A program made the position numbers and the translations under genes. Of a stretch of 64,000 nt of DNA, positions 52,521 through 62,009 are shown in pieces. This DNA is from Bacillus sp. (in: firmicutes). Its GTDB lineage: Bacteria > Bacillota > Bacilli > Bacillales > JACDOC01. Each line of letters opens with the position of its first letter. Position 1 is the stretch's first letter. The notes beneath the pieces were generated by a model. The model saw nothing but the letters and a program-made list of their open reading frames with translations. It had not been told where the DNA came from and did no database searches. The DNA lies in assembly GCA_017656295.1 (NCBI GenBank), contig JACDOC010000011.1:1-64000 (forward strand), given 5' to 3'.

Positions 52521-53972
52521 CTATTGACTTACTGCTTCGTTTACCTTTGTTTTATGTTGTTGTTTATTAGGTGGTAGATGAATAGCTTCTCCCTTTAACG
52601 CTTCAACTGCTTCTAACAATCCTTCATTTATACTCGGATGTGGGTACAATGGAAACTTCATATCTTCATCTCGGGCTACATTTTCCAGACCGATGATTCC
52701 ACTTGAAATAAGCTCGATTGCTCCAGATCCCATCATATGAATGCCGACAACTAAGTCTGTTTTGGCATCTGTTAGCACTTTGATAAACCCTTCTTTTTGG
52801 CCAATAATAGAAGCAAATCCATTAGCCCTTAATGGAAATTGGCCAACATGAATGCATTCGTATTGTTCTTTTGCTTCCTTTGCAGTTAGTCCGACACTTG
52901 CAATCGGAGGAATCGAATGAACAATTGTCGGCATAAAGGTTAAATCTACTTCCGAATCCAAACCGGCGATCGTTTCTGCCGCTACTTTTCCTTGTTTTAT
53001 CGCTTTGACAGCTAATGCTGGACCCTCTGTTACATCCCCAATGGCAAAAATATTTTCTAGTGACGTCTGTCCTTTGTGGTTGACGTCAATAAAGCCTGTT
53101 TCGGTCAATTTGATTCCCAACTTGTCGATTCCTAATTCTTCTATATTGGATTTCGTACGACTTGATACAAATAAGTGCGATCCTTCGATCGTTGTCGTAC
53201 TTCCTTCACTAGTAATCAACACTACTTGAACAGTCTTTAATGCGTGCTCGACTTTGTGTATGGTGCTTTTTTGATAGATTTTTATTTTTCTTTTTTTCAA
53301 GAGACGCTGAAGCTCTCGATTAATGGATGGGTCAAATGGGAAATCGTCTTCGAGAATTAAGGTAACTTTCGAACCGAAAGCATGATAACTCATGGCTACT
53401 TCTAACGAAATATAATCATTACCATAAACCATTAAATGCTCAGGTACCGTATTCAACTGATAAATAGAAAAAGCATTTAGTATACGATCATGGTCAATAG
53501 TAACAAAAGATGGAGAAACAAGTGAGGCTCCTGTCGCGATAATCACATGTTGGAAGCGATAAACATCAAAGGCAAAATGGGTTTCCACTCCGAGACGATC
53601 TTCCGACAAAAATGAAGCTTTTCCTTTAATGAGTTCGATTTTATTTGCTTTACATAGTGTTTCCACACCTTGACGTAGTTGTTTTATTATATTTTGCTTA
53701 TAGTTTTGTAATTTTTCTATATTCAATGACGTAGTTTTGAACTCGATTCCTAATTGTTCGAAATGCTGTTTTTCTCCTATTTGTTTAGCCGCATGCGCAA
53801 AAACTTTTGATGGGATACATCCTTGGTTAAGACAAATTCCCCCGAGCTCATTTTTTTCAATTAATGTGACGGACAAACCTAGCTGAGCGGCACGTATGGC
53901 CGCATGATATCCTCCTGGCCCGCCACCAATAATGATCACATCTCGTTCATGAGCTAGTTCACCAACAACCAT
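52521..53972 (-). CDS. lpdV: Dihydrolipoamide dehydrogenase (E3)
   Basis: A 483-aa flavoprotein that reoxidises the lipoyl arm of the E2 subunit with NAD+. Visible are the FAD motif IIGGGPGGYHAAIRAA, the redox disulfide GGICLNQGCIPSK, the NAD domain, the second FAD motif IFAIGDVTEGPALA and the C-terminal catalytic HPSINEGLLEA (normally HAHPTxxE). Its ATG immediately follows the E2 stop codon. It completes a full E1alpha-E1beta-E2-E3 set encoded in pathway order. A 20-residue Lys/Gln-rich tail is added at the end. Confidence 0.9.
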   Translation of the reverse strand: MVVGELAHERDVIIIGGGPGGYHAAIRAAQLGLSVTLIEKNELGGICLNQGCIPSKVFAHAAKQIGEKQHFEQLGIEFKTTSLNIEKLQNYKQNIIKQLRQGVETLCKANKIELIKGKASFLSEDRLGVETHFAFDVYRFQHVIIATGASLVSPSFVTIDHDRILNAFSIYQLNTVPEHLMVYGNDYISLEVAMSYHAFGSKVTLILEDDFPFDPSINRELQRLLKKRKIKIYQKSTIHKVEHALKTVQVVLITSEGSTTTIEGSHLFVSSRTKSNIEELGIDKLGIKLTETGFIDVNHKGQTSLENIFAIGDVTEGPALAVKAIKQGKVAAETIAGLDSEVDLTFMPTIVHSIPPIASVGLTAKEAKEQYECIHVGQFPLRANGFASIIGQKEGFIKVLTDAKTDLVVGIHMMGSGAIELISSGIIGLENVARDEDMKFPLYPHPSINEGLLEAVEALKGEAIHLPPNKQQHKTKVNEAVSQ

Positions 53973-55259
53973 CTATACCATCTCCACAAGCATCAATTTT
54001 GGGTTTTCAATTAACTTCATTAAATAGTTTGTAAAATGGACTGCAGTTGCTCCATCAGCTACACGATGGTCAAAGGACATAGAAATATTCATCATTTGGC
54101 GGATCACAATTTCATCATGCTCCGTTACAACTGGTCGTTTCTTTGTTTTATGGAAGGCAACTAATGCAACTTCTGGATCATTAATAATCGGTGTGGCACC
54201 AATACTTCCCCCTAGTGGTCCGACATTACTAATGGTGAACGTGCCTCCTGAAATGTCTTGAATGGACAATTTATTTTCTAATGCTTTTTTGGTGAGTGCT
54301 TTTGCTTCATCATGGATTTGACGTAACGATTTCTTCTCAACATTTTTAATAACTGGCACAATTAACCCTTCATTTGTATCTACAGCAATTCCGATATGAT
54401 GCTCTCTTTCTAATCGGATGACTTCGTTTTCCTCATCTAATTTCGCATTGAAAATCGGGAACTGTTTTAAGGCGAGGGAAAGGGCTTTAATAAAAAATGC
54501 TGTGGCAGATATGTTCATATTATTTTCTTTAAGTTCATTACGGAGCTGATTCAGTTCCGTCACATCTATTTCTTCAAAATGCGTACAATGAGCGATTCGA
54601 TATAGAGATTGGGTCATTTTATTGGCAATTTGTTTTCGTCTACCACGGAACGGAATGATGGTTTGTTCGTGCGATTCATCTATAGGTCGAGAACGATTGT
54701 CCTCTACTCGTTGAACATTTGATGGCTTTTCGATGAATTGAGGCTTACTTTCCAGTGGCTTTGTTACTTTTCTGCTATGGTTTTGTGTTTGAATAAAACG
54801 ATAGACATCTTCATCCATGATACGTCCAGCAGGTCCTGTTCCTTTAACAAGTAATAAGTCTACCCCATGATCCCGTGCAATTTTTCGAGTATAAGGTGCG
54901 GCAAGAATCCGCTGTGGTTTTTTATTCTGTTTTATGACATTCCTTTCAATTTGCTGATTTTGAGCTGAAATTGTTACTGGTATTTGTTTTTCAGTACGCT
55001 GTTGCTCACTATGAACGATATTCTCAGTTGGCTGTAATAAAAGTAAGGTTGTACCGACTTCTACGGTTTGACCTTCAGGTATTAGGATATCGCTAATAAC
55101 CCCTGAAGAAGGCGCTGGAATTTCCGCAGTCATTTTGTCCGTTTGTATTTCGACCAGTGGTTGATCTGCTTTTACTTCATCTCCTTTTTTGACAAAATAA
55201 TGCATGATCATAGCATCTGTCATTCCTTCTCCAATATCGTGAAGTTTGACTTCAACCAC
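53973..55259 (-). CDS. bkdB: 2-oxoacid dehydrogenase E2 (dihydrolipoyl acyltransferase)
   Basis: A 428-aa E2 core subunit. It has one N-terminal lipoyl domain with the lipoylated Lys in EIQTDKMTAEIPAP, a linker, a peripheral-subunit-binding domain (AAPYTRKIARDHGVDLL) and the catalytic domain ending in SFDHRVADGATA (H-x-x-x-D-G). The GTG at 55259 is preferred, GGGGGGA lying six bases upstream. One lipoyl domain and the neighbouring leucine dehydrogenase favour branched-chain 2-oxoacids over pyruvate. Confidence 0.87.
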   Translation of the reverse strand: MVEVKLHDIGEGMTDAMIMHYFVKKGDEVKADQPLVEIQTDKMTAEIPAPSSGVISDILIPEGQTVEVGTTLLLLQPTENIVHSEQQRTEKQIPVTISAQNQQIERNVIKQNKKPQRILAAPYTRKIARDHGVDLLLVKGTGPAGRIMDEDVYRFIQTQNHSRKVTKPLESKPQFIEKPSNVQRVEDNRSRPIDESHEQTIIPFRGRRKQIANKMTQSLYRIAHCTHFEEIDVTELNQLRNELKENNMNISATAFFIKALSLALKQFPIFNAKLDEENEVIRLEREHHIGIAVDTNEGLIVPVIKNVEKKSLRQIHDEAKALTKKALENKLSIQDISGGTFTISNVGPLGGSIGATPIINDPEVALVAFHKTKKRPVVTEHDEIVIRQMMNISMSFDHRVADGATAVHFTNYLMKLIENPKLMLVEMV

Positions 55260-55279
55260 TTCCACTCCCCCCTCTCTCA

Positions 55280-56275
55280 TTAAAACTTGACGGCTGTTTG
55301 AATCGCGGATAATACCCGATTGGGTGTTGGTAAATATTCGTCTTCATAGCTAAAAAACGGTACAGGAACATCATACCCTGTCACTCGTTGTACAGGTGCT
55401 TTTTGATATAAAAACGACGTATCATTAATGATCGCTAGAATGTCGTTCGCTACTCCTCCAGTCATATGCGCTTCTTGCACGATTACAGTTCTCCCAGTTT
55501 TTTGAACAGATTCACTAATAAGTTCTTTATCAAGCGGATAAAGGGTGCGTAAGTCAATCACATCTGCTTCAATCCCTTTTTGGGCAGCCATTTGAGCAGC
55601 TTTCATTGCCACTGGAACCATTGCTCCCCATGCAATGATGGTTACATCGTCTCCTTCCCGGAGCTTTTTCCCTTTACCGATCTCGATGACATATTTCCCC
55701 TCAGGAATTTCTTCACGAACCGATCGGTAACATCTCATTGGTTCTAGGAATAAGACAGGATCAGGATCTTCAATAGCTGCAATTAACAACCCTTTGGCAT
55801 CATATGGAGTCGAAGGACAAACGACTTTGATTCCTGGCATGTGGGTAAATAATGCCTCGGTACTATCACTATGAATCTCCGGTGCCCGTACTCCTGCACC
55901 ATAAGGAGCCCGTATGACCATCGGTACGGTAAAATGTCCCATCGTACGTGAGCGCATACGAGCAGCATGTGTCATGATTTGTTCATAGGCTGGGTAAATA
56001 AAACCTAAAAATTGAATTTCAACAACAGGTCGAAATCCGTTAAGGGCCATCCCGATGGCCGCTCCAGTAAAGCCGGCTTCACTTAACGGTGTATCCATCA
56101 CCCGCTCTTCTCCAAATTCCGCTTGTAATCCATCGGTCGCCCGGAAAACGCCACCGTTTTTACCGATATCTTCTCCTAGTAAAACGACTTGTTGATTTTC
56201 CCGAAGCATCGTTTTTAACGCATCATTGACTGCTTGAACGAACGAAAGCGTCTTCGTCTTTACGATAGTTGTCAT
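55280..56275 (-). CDS. bkdAB: 2-oxoacid dehydrogenase E1 beta subunit
   Basis: A 331-aa transketolase-like beta subunit. Conserved segments are VVLLGEDIGKNGGVFRAT, DTPLSEAGFTGAAIGMALNG and GAGVRAPEIHSDS. Its ATG (56275) overlaps the E1alpha stop and follows AAAGGAGGGGG, indicating coupled translation of the heterotetramer subunits. It binds thiamine diphosphate together with the alpha subunit and hands the acyl group to E2. Confidence 0.9.
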   Translation of the reverse strand: MTTIVKTKTLSFVQAVNDALKTMLRENQQVVLLGEDIGKNGGVFRATDGLQAEFGEERVMDTPLSEAGFTGAAIGMALNGFRPVVEIQFLGFIYPAYEQIMTHAARMRSRTMGHFTVPMVIRAPYGAGVRAPEIHSDSTEALFTHMPGIKVVCPSTPYDAKGLLIAAIEDPDPVLFLEPMRCYRSVREEIPEGKYVIEIGKGKKLREGDDVTIIAWGAMVPVAMKAAQMAAQKGIEADVIDLRTLYPLDKELISESVQKTGRTVIVQEAHMTGGVANDILAIINDTSFLYQKAPVQRVTGYDVPVPFFSYEDEYLPTPNRVLSAIQTAVKF

Positions 56276-57342
56276 ACGACTCCCCCTCCTTTCCAAGCAA
56301 AGTAAGCTTTTTTCTGCTCTTCAATCGTCCATGTTGGCTCAGCAAATACATGCTTAAACATATTTTCGGGATCAGCTTTTGGGAAGGACTCCATTTCACG
56401 AACAGCATGATCAATTTCCTGTGTAACTTCTTCTTGTACCTTTTTTGCCCATACTTCGTCGAACCAACCTTCATTTTTCATTAAGCGTTCAAGCCGTAAA
56501 ATCGGGTCTGACTGTTCCCGTCTCTTTTCGCTTTCTTCTTGATTTCGGTATTTCGTCGGGTCATCTGCTGTTGTGTGAGCTCCGTAACGCCATGTAACGG
56601 CTTCAATTAACGTCGGTCCTTCACCGTTTCTTGCTCTCTCAAGCGCTTTTTTCGTTTCAAAGTACACAGCAAACACATCATTTCCATCGACACGAACACC
56701 GTATATATCATAGGCGAGCGCTTTTTGGGCGATGGTTTTCGATTTCATTTGGCGTGTGATGGGTACCGAAATCGCATATTGGTTGTTTTGGTTAAAAAAT
56801 ACAACTGGAGCATGAAAAACGCTCGCAAAATTTAATCCTTCATGAAAATCTCCTTCGGATGTTGCTCCATCACCGAAATACACAATTACTGCATTCGTTG
56901 TCCCTTTTCGTTTTTCTGCAAGCGCCGTCCCAGCAGCATGCGGAATTTGGGTAGCGATTGGTACACTTGGCGGCATAATTTTTTTCCCTTTCGGAGGAAC
57001 ACACCCTTCGTTTCGACCGTTCCAAAATAATAAAATGTTGGTTAACGAATGTCCAAATGTCATGGTCGCCCCATGATCGCGATAGGTAGGAAACATCCAA
57101 TCTCCTTCCTCTAAGGCAAGGGCACTTCCTACTTGAGACGCTTCTTGTCCTTCATAAGGGGCATATGTTCCAATACGGCCTTGGCGCTGTAAACTTATAC
57201 ACTTTCTGTCAAACGTCCGTGTTCGTATTAAATGACGGTAAAATGTCATGGAAAGCTCTCTCGTAACATGATGACGCCATTCATCTACTACAACATTTCC
57301 GTAATGATCGATGACTTGAATAAGTGGAAATTGCTTTTCCAT
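56272..57342 (-). CDS. bkdAA: 2-oxoacid dehydrogenase E1 alpha subunit
   Basis: A 356-aa thiamine-diphosphate enzyme subunit. The ThDP motif GDGATSEGDFHEGLNFASV with downstream NNQYAISVP is clear, as is the phosphorylation-loop region YRYGAHTTADDPTKYR. The start at 57342 has AGAGGGG upstream. It lies 23 bp after the leucine dehydrogenase gene. Related acetoin or pyruvate dehydrogenases are possible, but the dehydrogenase just upstream supplies branched-chain 2-oxoacids directly. Confidence 0.88.
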   Translation of the reverse strand: MEKQFPLIQVIDHYGNVVVDEWRHHVTRELSMTFYRHLIRTRTFDRKCISLQRQGRIGTYAPYEGQEASQVGSALALEEGDWMFPTYRDHGATMTFGHSLTNILLFWNGRNEGCVPPKGKKIMPPSVPIATQIPHAAGTALAEKRKGTTNAVIVYFGDGATSEGDFHEGLNFASVFHAPVVFFNQNNQYAISVPITRQMKSKTIAQKALAYDIYGVRVDGNDVFAVYFETKKALERARNGEGPTLIEAVTWRYGAHTTADDPTKYRNQEESEKRREQSDPILRLERLMKNEGWFDEVWAKKVQEEVTQEIDHAVREMESFPKADPENMFKHVFAEPTWTIEEQKKAYFAWKGGGVV

Positions 57343-57365
57343 TCTGTCCCCTCTTTCTATTAAAC

Positions 57366-58511
57366 TTATAGGCGAATATCCCATTTCGGTCGCTTTTTAT
57401 GTGTAAAGAAGTTATTTCTTGATTTACGTAGCTCAATACGTTGTTCACAAAACCGATTCGCTGCCTCAACAGTTGTCATTCGCTCATTTTCTGCTTCTTT
57501 ATAAATGTTAAGAAGGGTTGTGTAAATTCCTTTTGTTTTTTGTAATACGCGCTCTTTATTCGGTTCATATAATTCATCTGCTACTTGAATTAATCCACCC
57601 GCATTTACGATATAATCAGGAGCATATAAAATGCCTTTATTTTGAAGCATCTTGCCGTGACGGATATCTAATAGCTGGTTATTTGCCGACCCCACAATGG
57701 CTTTTACTCGAAACAAATCAATTGTGTCATCGTTAACGACATTTCCAAATGCACACGGAACAAATACATCTGCATCCGTTTTATAAATTTCTTCCCCTTT
57801 CACTACCTTTACCGTTGCCCCCAGTTCTTTTGCTCGCAATAACACTTTTTGAATCGCTTCATCATTTAAATCACAAACATATAAATCCGCTCCTTCTTCA
57901 AGAAGACGAATGGCAACTTTAGATCCGACTTTGCCGAGTCCTTGAATCGCGTAAGTTTTTCCTGCCAGTCCATCACTTCCAAAGACCACTTGATTGGTCG
58001 CTTGAATTCCGTAAATGACACCTAATGCTGTTGGGACAGACGAATCGCCGCTTCCCCCATATTCTTCACTGACACCAACAATACAGTTTGTTTCTTTTAA
58101 TGCATGAACAAAATCATCTGGTGTGGTCCCCATGTCCGTTCCTGTATAAAACCTACCGTTTAACGATTCCACAAATTGACCAAATGCCCGGAACAATTCT
58201 GGAGTTTTATCTTTTTGTGGATCACCTATAATTACTGCTTTTCCACCACCAAAATCTACGTCTGCTGCTGCGCATTTATATGTCATCCCTTTTGATAGAC
58301 GGAGTACATCAAACAAGGCATCGTCTACTGTTTTATAGGGTTGCATCCGACAGCCGCCTAGTGCTGGGCCAAGAGTTGTATTATGAATCGCAATAATCGC
58401 TTTTAATCCTGTTTTTTCATCGTTACAAAAAATCACTTGTTCATGCTCACTCATTAGAGAGAAAATATCCATGGATCCGTCTTTCGAAAGCGTTTTCATA
58501 GCGGTTTGCAA
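57366..58511 (-). CDS. bcd: Leucine/branched-chain amino acid dehydrogenase
   Basis: A 381-aa NAD-dependent amino acid dehydrogenase deaminating Leu, Val and Ile to their 2-oxoacids. Family motifs: GPALGGCRM, the catalytic Lys in [19 protein letters not shown], the Rossmann motif [10 protein letters not shown] and the Asp region TPDDFVHA. The TTG at 58511 is taken as start, AAAGG being at suitable distance; an ATG three codons earlier is too close to it. First of five genes whose products convert amino acids to acyl-CoA. Confidence 0.88.
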   Translation of the reverse strand: MQTAMKTLSKDGSMDIFSLMSEHEQVIFCNDEKTGLKAIIAIHNTTLGPALGGCRMQPYKTVDDALFDVLRLSKGMTYKCAAADVDFGGGKAVIIGDPQKDKTPELFRAFGQFVESLNGRFYTGTDMGTTPDDFVHALKETNCIVGVSEEYGGSGDSSVPTALGVIYGIQATNQVVFGSDGLAGKTYAIQGLGKVGSKVAIRLLEEGADLYVCDLNDEAIQKVLLRAKELGATVKVVKGEEIYKTDADVFVPCAFGNVVNDDTIDLFRVKAIVGSANNQLLDIRHGKMLQNKGILYAPDYIVNAGGLIQVADELYEPNKERVLQKTKGIYTTLLNIYKEAENERMTTVEAANRFCEQRIELRKSRNNFFTHKKRPKWDIRL

Positions 58512-58548
58512 CGATACCATCCTTTCTTGTTAAAACTAGAACCCCTAT

Positions 58549-58944
58549 CTAAGACTTCTGAGTCAGAAGCATTTCTTTAATTTCTTGCTTTGGTAGGATG
58601 ACTTGTTTTACTTCACCGATTCCTATTAAACGTTTTTTGTTTTTCGCCTCTACTTTTGTAATCACTACATTATCTTTCAATTCTGTTAAGGTAGCTGTAA
58701 CTGTGACCACTTCTCCTTCTGTCGTGGGAGCAACGTGCTTCACACTCACTGCTGCTCCAATCCCTTCTTCGTTATCTTCTAAATATGGTAAAATAATTTT
58801 TCTTGAAGCCCATTCCATGTGATATACCATCGAAACGGTGGAATAGGCAGGATGGATTACATTTCCTTCAAATTGCGCAAACATCTCGGGTGTAACAATT
58901 GCCTCTACCGTCGCTGTTTGCCCCACTTCAATACCTGGTTTCAT
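58549..58944 (-). CDS. Hotdog-fold thioesterase (FlK-like)
   Basis: A 131-aa single-domain hotdog protein resembling fluoroacetyl-CoA thioesterase FlK and related acyl-CoA thioesterases. The conserved segments HPAYSTVSMVYHMEWAS and VSVKHVAPTTEGE (with the likely catalytic His) are visible. TAGGAGGAG precedes the ATG at 58944; 33 upstream codons are open but unsupported. It begins the leucine-dehydrogenase/2-oxoacid dehydrogenase gene row and could release acids from the acyl-CoA products or remove toxic acyl-CoAs. Confidence 0.78.
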   Translation of the reverse strand: MKPGIEVGQTATVEAIVTPEMFAQFEGNVIHPAYSTVSMVYHMEWASRKIILPYLEDNEEGIGAAVSVKHVAPTTEGEVVTVTATLTELKDNVVITKVEAKNKKRLIGIGEVKQVILPKQEIKEMLLTQKS

Positions 58945-58976
58945 TCCATCTCCTCCTAAAATACAAAACACCAAAT

Positions 58977-58997
58977 ATAACATTGGTTTTACGTTAT
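58977..58997 (-). promoter_or_regulatory. Palindromic operator shared with the ABC operon (site B)
   Basis: ATAACAT-N7-ACGTTAT, 32 bp before the thioesterase start. It matches, apart from one base, the site at 62010-62030 in arm sequence, arm length and spacer. Confidence 0.6.
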
Positions 58998-59045
58998 ACT
59001 TTAATAATGTCATATAAATGAAGATTAAATTTAATAAAGTCACTA

Positions 59046-59840
59046 TTAACTTAAAATAGCTCGATCACTTGCCATTTGTTCTCCACGAATTCGTTGAAAT
59101 TCATGCAACAATTTTTCAACAGTTAGCTGTTTCTTTTCTTGTGCATTTACTTCAAAAATAATTTGTCCTTTATCCATCATAATAAGGCGATTGCCTAACT
59201 CAATGGCTTGTTGCATATTGTGCGTGACCATTAACGTCGTTAAATGGTATTTCTCGACAATGTCTTTTGTTAATTGGGTAATTAATTCGGCTCTAGAAGG
59301 GTCAAGGGCTGCTGTATGTTCATCTAAAAGTAGAATCTGTGGTTCGGTAAACGTAGCCATTAAAAGTGACAATGCTTGCCGCTCACCACCAGATAATAAT
59401 CCTACTTTTGCATTTAAACGATTTTCTAAACCAAGATGGAGCGTTTGGAGGACTTCTCGAAAAAATTCTCTTCTTTTTTTGGTGACACCTCGCTTAAAAG
59501 TTCGGGAATTAATTCGGGAAAATGCGATTGCCAGGTTCTCTTCAATCGTCATACTCGGTGCCGTCCCTGCCATTGGATCTTGAAAAACTCTCCCAATATA
59601 TCGGGAACGCTGATATTCTGGTAGATTTGTCACGTCATTTCCATCAATAAACACACTACCTTCATCCGGAAATAATACACCCGAAATTACGTTCATAAGC
59701 GTTGATTTTCCTGCCCCATTACTGCCGATAATCGTTACAAAATCTCCTTTATTTAACGTCAGGCTAACATTGTTAAGGGCTATTTTTTCATCAGGTGTTC
59801 CTTCATTAAACACTTTAAAGATCTGATTTAACTGCAACAT
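59046..59840 (-). CDS. ABC transporter ATP-binding protein
   Basis: A 264-aa ABC ATPase with Walker A GSNGAGKST, Q-loop VFQDPMAGTAPSM, signature LLSGGERQALSLLMA, Walker B ILLLDEHTAALDP and switch His in THNMQQA. It powers the importer formed with the adjacent permease and binding protein. The ATG at 59840 has AAAGG nine bases upstream and overlaps the permease end by 26 bp. LSGGE-R in place of LSGGQ is usual for this LivF/TrpZ-like subgroup. Confidence 0.9.
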   Translation of the reverse strand: MLQLNQIFKVFNEGTPDEKIALNNVSLTLNKGDFVTIIGSNGAGKSTLMNVISGVLFPDEGSVFIDGNDVTNLPEYQRSRYIGRVFQDPMAGTAPSMTIEENLAIAFSRINSRTFKRGVTKKRREFFREVLQTLHLGLENRLNAKVGLLSGGERQALSLLMATFTEPQILLLDEHTAALDPSRAELITQLTKDIVEKYHLTTLMVTHNMQQAIELGNRLIMMDKGQIIFEVNAQEKKQLTVEKLLHEFQRIRGEQMASDRAILS

Positions 59841-60840
59841 GGCTTTCATCCTTTCCGCCTTCAACACGCAAGCGGTTTAATCTCTTTTTTTCCTTTTGTT
59901 TCTTTTCTTTATGACTGCGAATTAGTTGCGGTAAGATCAGCGCTAAAATCACAATAGATGCAGTGATGAGCTTCACGTCACCTGTCTCAAGAAATTGCGC
60001 ACGCAATGCTAAACTTACAACAATCCGGTAGATGACAGCTCCCCCAATAACGGCAAGCGTTGCTCTTGCGATCGTTTTTGTTCCAAATAACGCTTCTCCA
60101 ATAATGACGGAGGCTAAACCGATAATAATCATCCCAATTCCCATGCCGACATCAGCAAAAGCGCCGTACTGGGCAATTAACGCCCCACTAAAGGCCACCA
60201 TAGCATTCGACAAGCCTAATCCTAAAATAATAAACATGTTTGTATTTGCCGAAAAGCTGCGAATCATTCGTTTATTATTACCGGTAGCTCGTAGTGCTAA
60301 GCCAATTTCAGTTTGCAAAAACCAATCAGTAAACCACTTAAATAACAATGTTACGATAATCATAATCGTGAGAATACCCCATGTTTTTGGCAACGAACCT
60401 TCGATTCCAATGATGGTTAATAAATGATTTAAAGCTGGGTCTATGTTAAGTACACTCCATGAATCCCGGATGGTAGTAAAAACGGTTTCCTCATTTAAAA
60501 GAGGAATATTCGATCTTCCCATAATTCGTAGATTGATGGAGTATAGTGCGATCATCATTAAGATTCCAGATAAAAGGGCGTTGATTTTACCTGCTGTATG
60601 AAGCAAACCGGTAATTGAACCTGCTACAAAACCGACAAGAAGAGCGGCAACAGTTGCCAAAAACGGATTCACTCCACTGACAATTAATGTTGCCGCTGTT
60701 GCTGCTCCAGTTACAAAACTTCCGTCTACTGTTAAATCAGGAAAGTCTAATATTCGAAAGGAAAGATAAACTCCTAGCGCCATAATGGCATAGATGACTC
60801 CTGATTCAATGGATCCGAAAATGGCTGTAAACAAAAACAC
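59815..60840 (-). CDS. ABC transporter permease (branched-chain/TrpY-like)
   Basis: A 341-aa membrane protein with about eight helices belonging to the LivH/M-like permease family (starts FLFTAIFGSIESGVIYAIMALGVYLSF; motif GLALRATGNNKRMIRSFSANT is the ATPase-coupling loop). The C-terminus is a Lys-rich tail. Start is a GTG just after AAAGGATGA. It pairs with the preceding binding protein and following ATPase; no second permease gene is present, so it likely acts as a homodimer. Confidence 0.88.
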   Translation of the reverse strand: MFLFTAIFGSIESGVIYAIMALGVYLSFRILDFPDLTVDGSFVTGAATAATLIVSGVNPFLATVAALLVGFVAGSITGLLHTAGKINALLSGILMMIALYSINLRIMGRSNIPLLNEETVFTTIRDSWSVLNIDPALNHLLTIIGIEGSLPKTWGILTIMIIVTLLFKWFTDWFLQTEIGLALRATGNNKRMIRSFSANTNMFIILGLGLSNAMVAFSGALIAQYGAFADVGMGIGMIIIGLASVIIGEALFGTKTIARATLAVIGGAVIYRIVVSLALRAQFLETGDVKLITASIVILALILPQLIRSHKEKKQKEKKRLNRLRVEGGKDESHVAVKSDL

Positions 60841-60855
60841 TCATCCTTTCAGTCA

Positions 60856-61872
60856 TTATTCAATAAATTCTGCTATCGTTTCCCAATCAGATTTGATTTC
60901 CACACCTTGGTTTTGAGCTGCAGTTTTGTTGATAACTAGTTTTAATTTTTGTGGGAATTGCGGTTTAATTTCTGAAGGTTTTTTCTCTCCTTTTAAAATG
61001 GAAACAGCCATTTCCCCTGCTTCATAACCGATATCATAATAGTCAAATCCATATGCTGCAAAACCGCCTCGCTTAAGTGAATCAAGCTCACCTGTAAATA
61101 ACGGGATTTTATTGTCATTAGCCACGCTAACGACCGATTCAATTGCAGAAACCACTGTATTGTCAGTTATGATATAGAACACATCTGCTTTCCCTACTAA
61201 CGATTCGGCAGCTTGTTTTACTTCTGCTGTAGTGGATACAGAAGCTTCAACGAATTGTAAATCGGTATTTTGGGCTGCTTCTTTCACTTTTTCAATCTGA
61301 GATACGGAGTTTTGTTCACCGGAGTTGTATATAAGACCAACCGTTGTGACATCCATTTGCTCGTGAATAAATTGAATCATTTTGCTAATCGCTTCTGGAT
61401 GAGTGTCTGTTGTACCGGTAATATTTTCACCAGCTTGGTCCATCGAAGGAACTAACCCTGCACCGACTGGGTCTGTTACCGAAGTGAAGATGATCGGAAT
61501 ATCTTTTGTGGCATTTAAAGCACTTTGGGCACTTGGTGTAGAGTTCGCGAAGATGAGATCAACTTGGGCACTTACTAGGTTATTGGCAATTGTTTGGTTG
61601 TTATTCGGGTCTCCTTGCGCGTTTTGCACATCATATGTAACATTCTCGCCTTCCTTAAATCCCCCATCTGCTAATGCTTGCTTAAACCCTTTAAAAGCAG
61701 CATCTAGTGATGGGTGCTCAATAATTTGGGTAACACCAATAGTTACAGTTTTGCTGTCATTTCCAGCCTCGTCACTTGATTTTGCCGTTGAATCACTATT
61801 TCCACTACAACCTGAAACTGCTAACAAACTAATCAAAAACGGTACAGCAACTTTTTTCATGGATTTAAACAT
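60856..61872 (-). CDS. ABC transporter substrate-binding lipoprotein (TrpX-like)
   Basis: A 338-aa lipoprotein: signal peptide with lipobox VSGC near residue 22, then a Ser/Asp-rich linker and a periplasmic-binding-protein fold of the ABC_sub_bind type (VTIGVTQIIEHPSLDAAF, FANSTPSAQSAL, FTSVTDPVGAGLV). Streptococcal relatives (TrpX) bind tryptophan or other aromatic amino acids, so an aromatic ligand is a guess. GAGGGGG precedes the ATG. Upstream lie a cre site and a palindromic operator. Confidence 0.85.
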   Translation of the reverse strand: MFKSMKKVAVPFLISLLAVSGCSGNSDSTAKSSDEAGNDSKTVTIGVTQIIEHPSLDAAFKGFKQALADGGFKEGENVTYDVQNAQGDPNNNQTIANNLVSAQVDLIFANSTPSAQSALNATKDIPIIFTSVTDPVGAGLVPSMDQAGENITGTTDTHPEAISKMIQFIHEQMDVTTVGLIYNSGEQNSVSQIEKVKEAAQNTDLQFVEASVSTTAEVKQAAESLVGKADVFYIITDNTVVSAIESVVSVANDNKIPLFTGELDSLKRGGFAAYGFDYYDIGYEAGEMAVSILKGEKKPSEIKPQFPQKLKLVINKTAAQNQGVEIKSDWETIAEFIE

Positions 61873-61957
61873 GAATATCCCCCTCTATTTCATTTTTATA
61901 AAATACTAGCAACAAAATGGTCTATTTTGTTGCTGATATAACAAAACAAAAAGTATT

Positions 61958-61971
61958 TGGAAACGTTTACA
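61958..61971 (-). promoter_or_regulatory. CcpA cre site before the ABC operon
   Basis: TGGAAACGTTTACA differs from the cre consensus TGWAARCGYTWNCW at one base. It lies 86 bp before the binding-protein start codon, downstream of the promoter, suggesting catabolite repression by roadblock. Confidence 0.6.
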
Positions 61972-62009
61972 AAAAGGAGATTAAATTTAATGACATCACA
62001 ATATTTTTA

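Noticed and set aside
61403-61909. 168-residue plus-strand frame opposite the binding-protein gene
   Set aside because: Antisense to a lipoprotein gene with clear signal peptide and fold; no independent support.
59024-61991. Perfect palindrome ATTAAATTTAAT at both 59024-59035 and 61980-61991
   Set aside because: A 12-bp palindrome of only A/T is likely by chance in this DNA, and its placement relative to the two start codons is not alike, unlike the ATAACGT palindrome.
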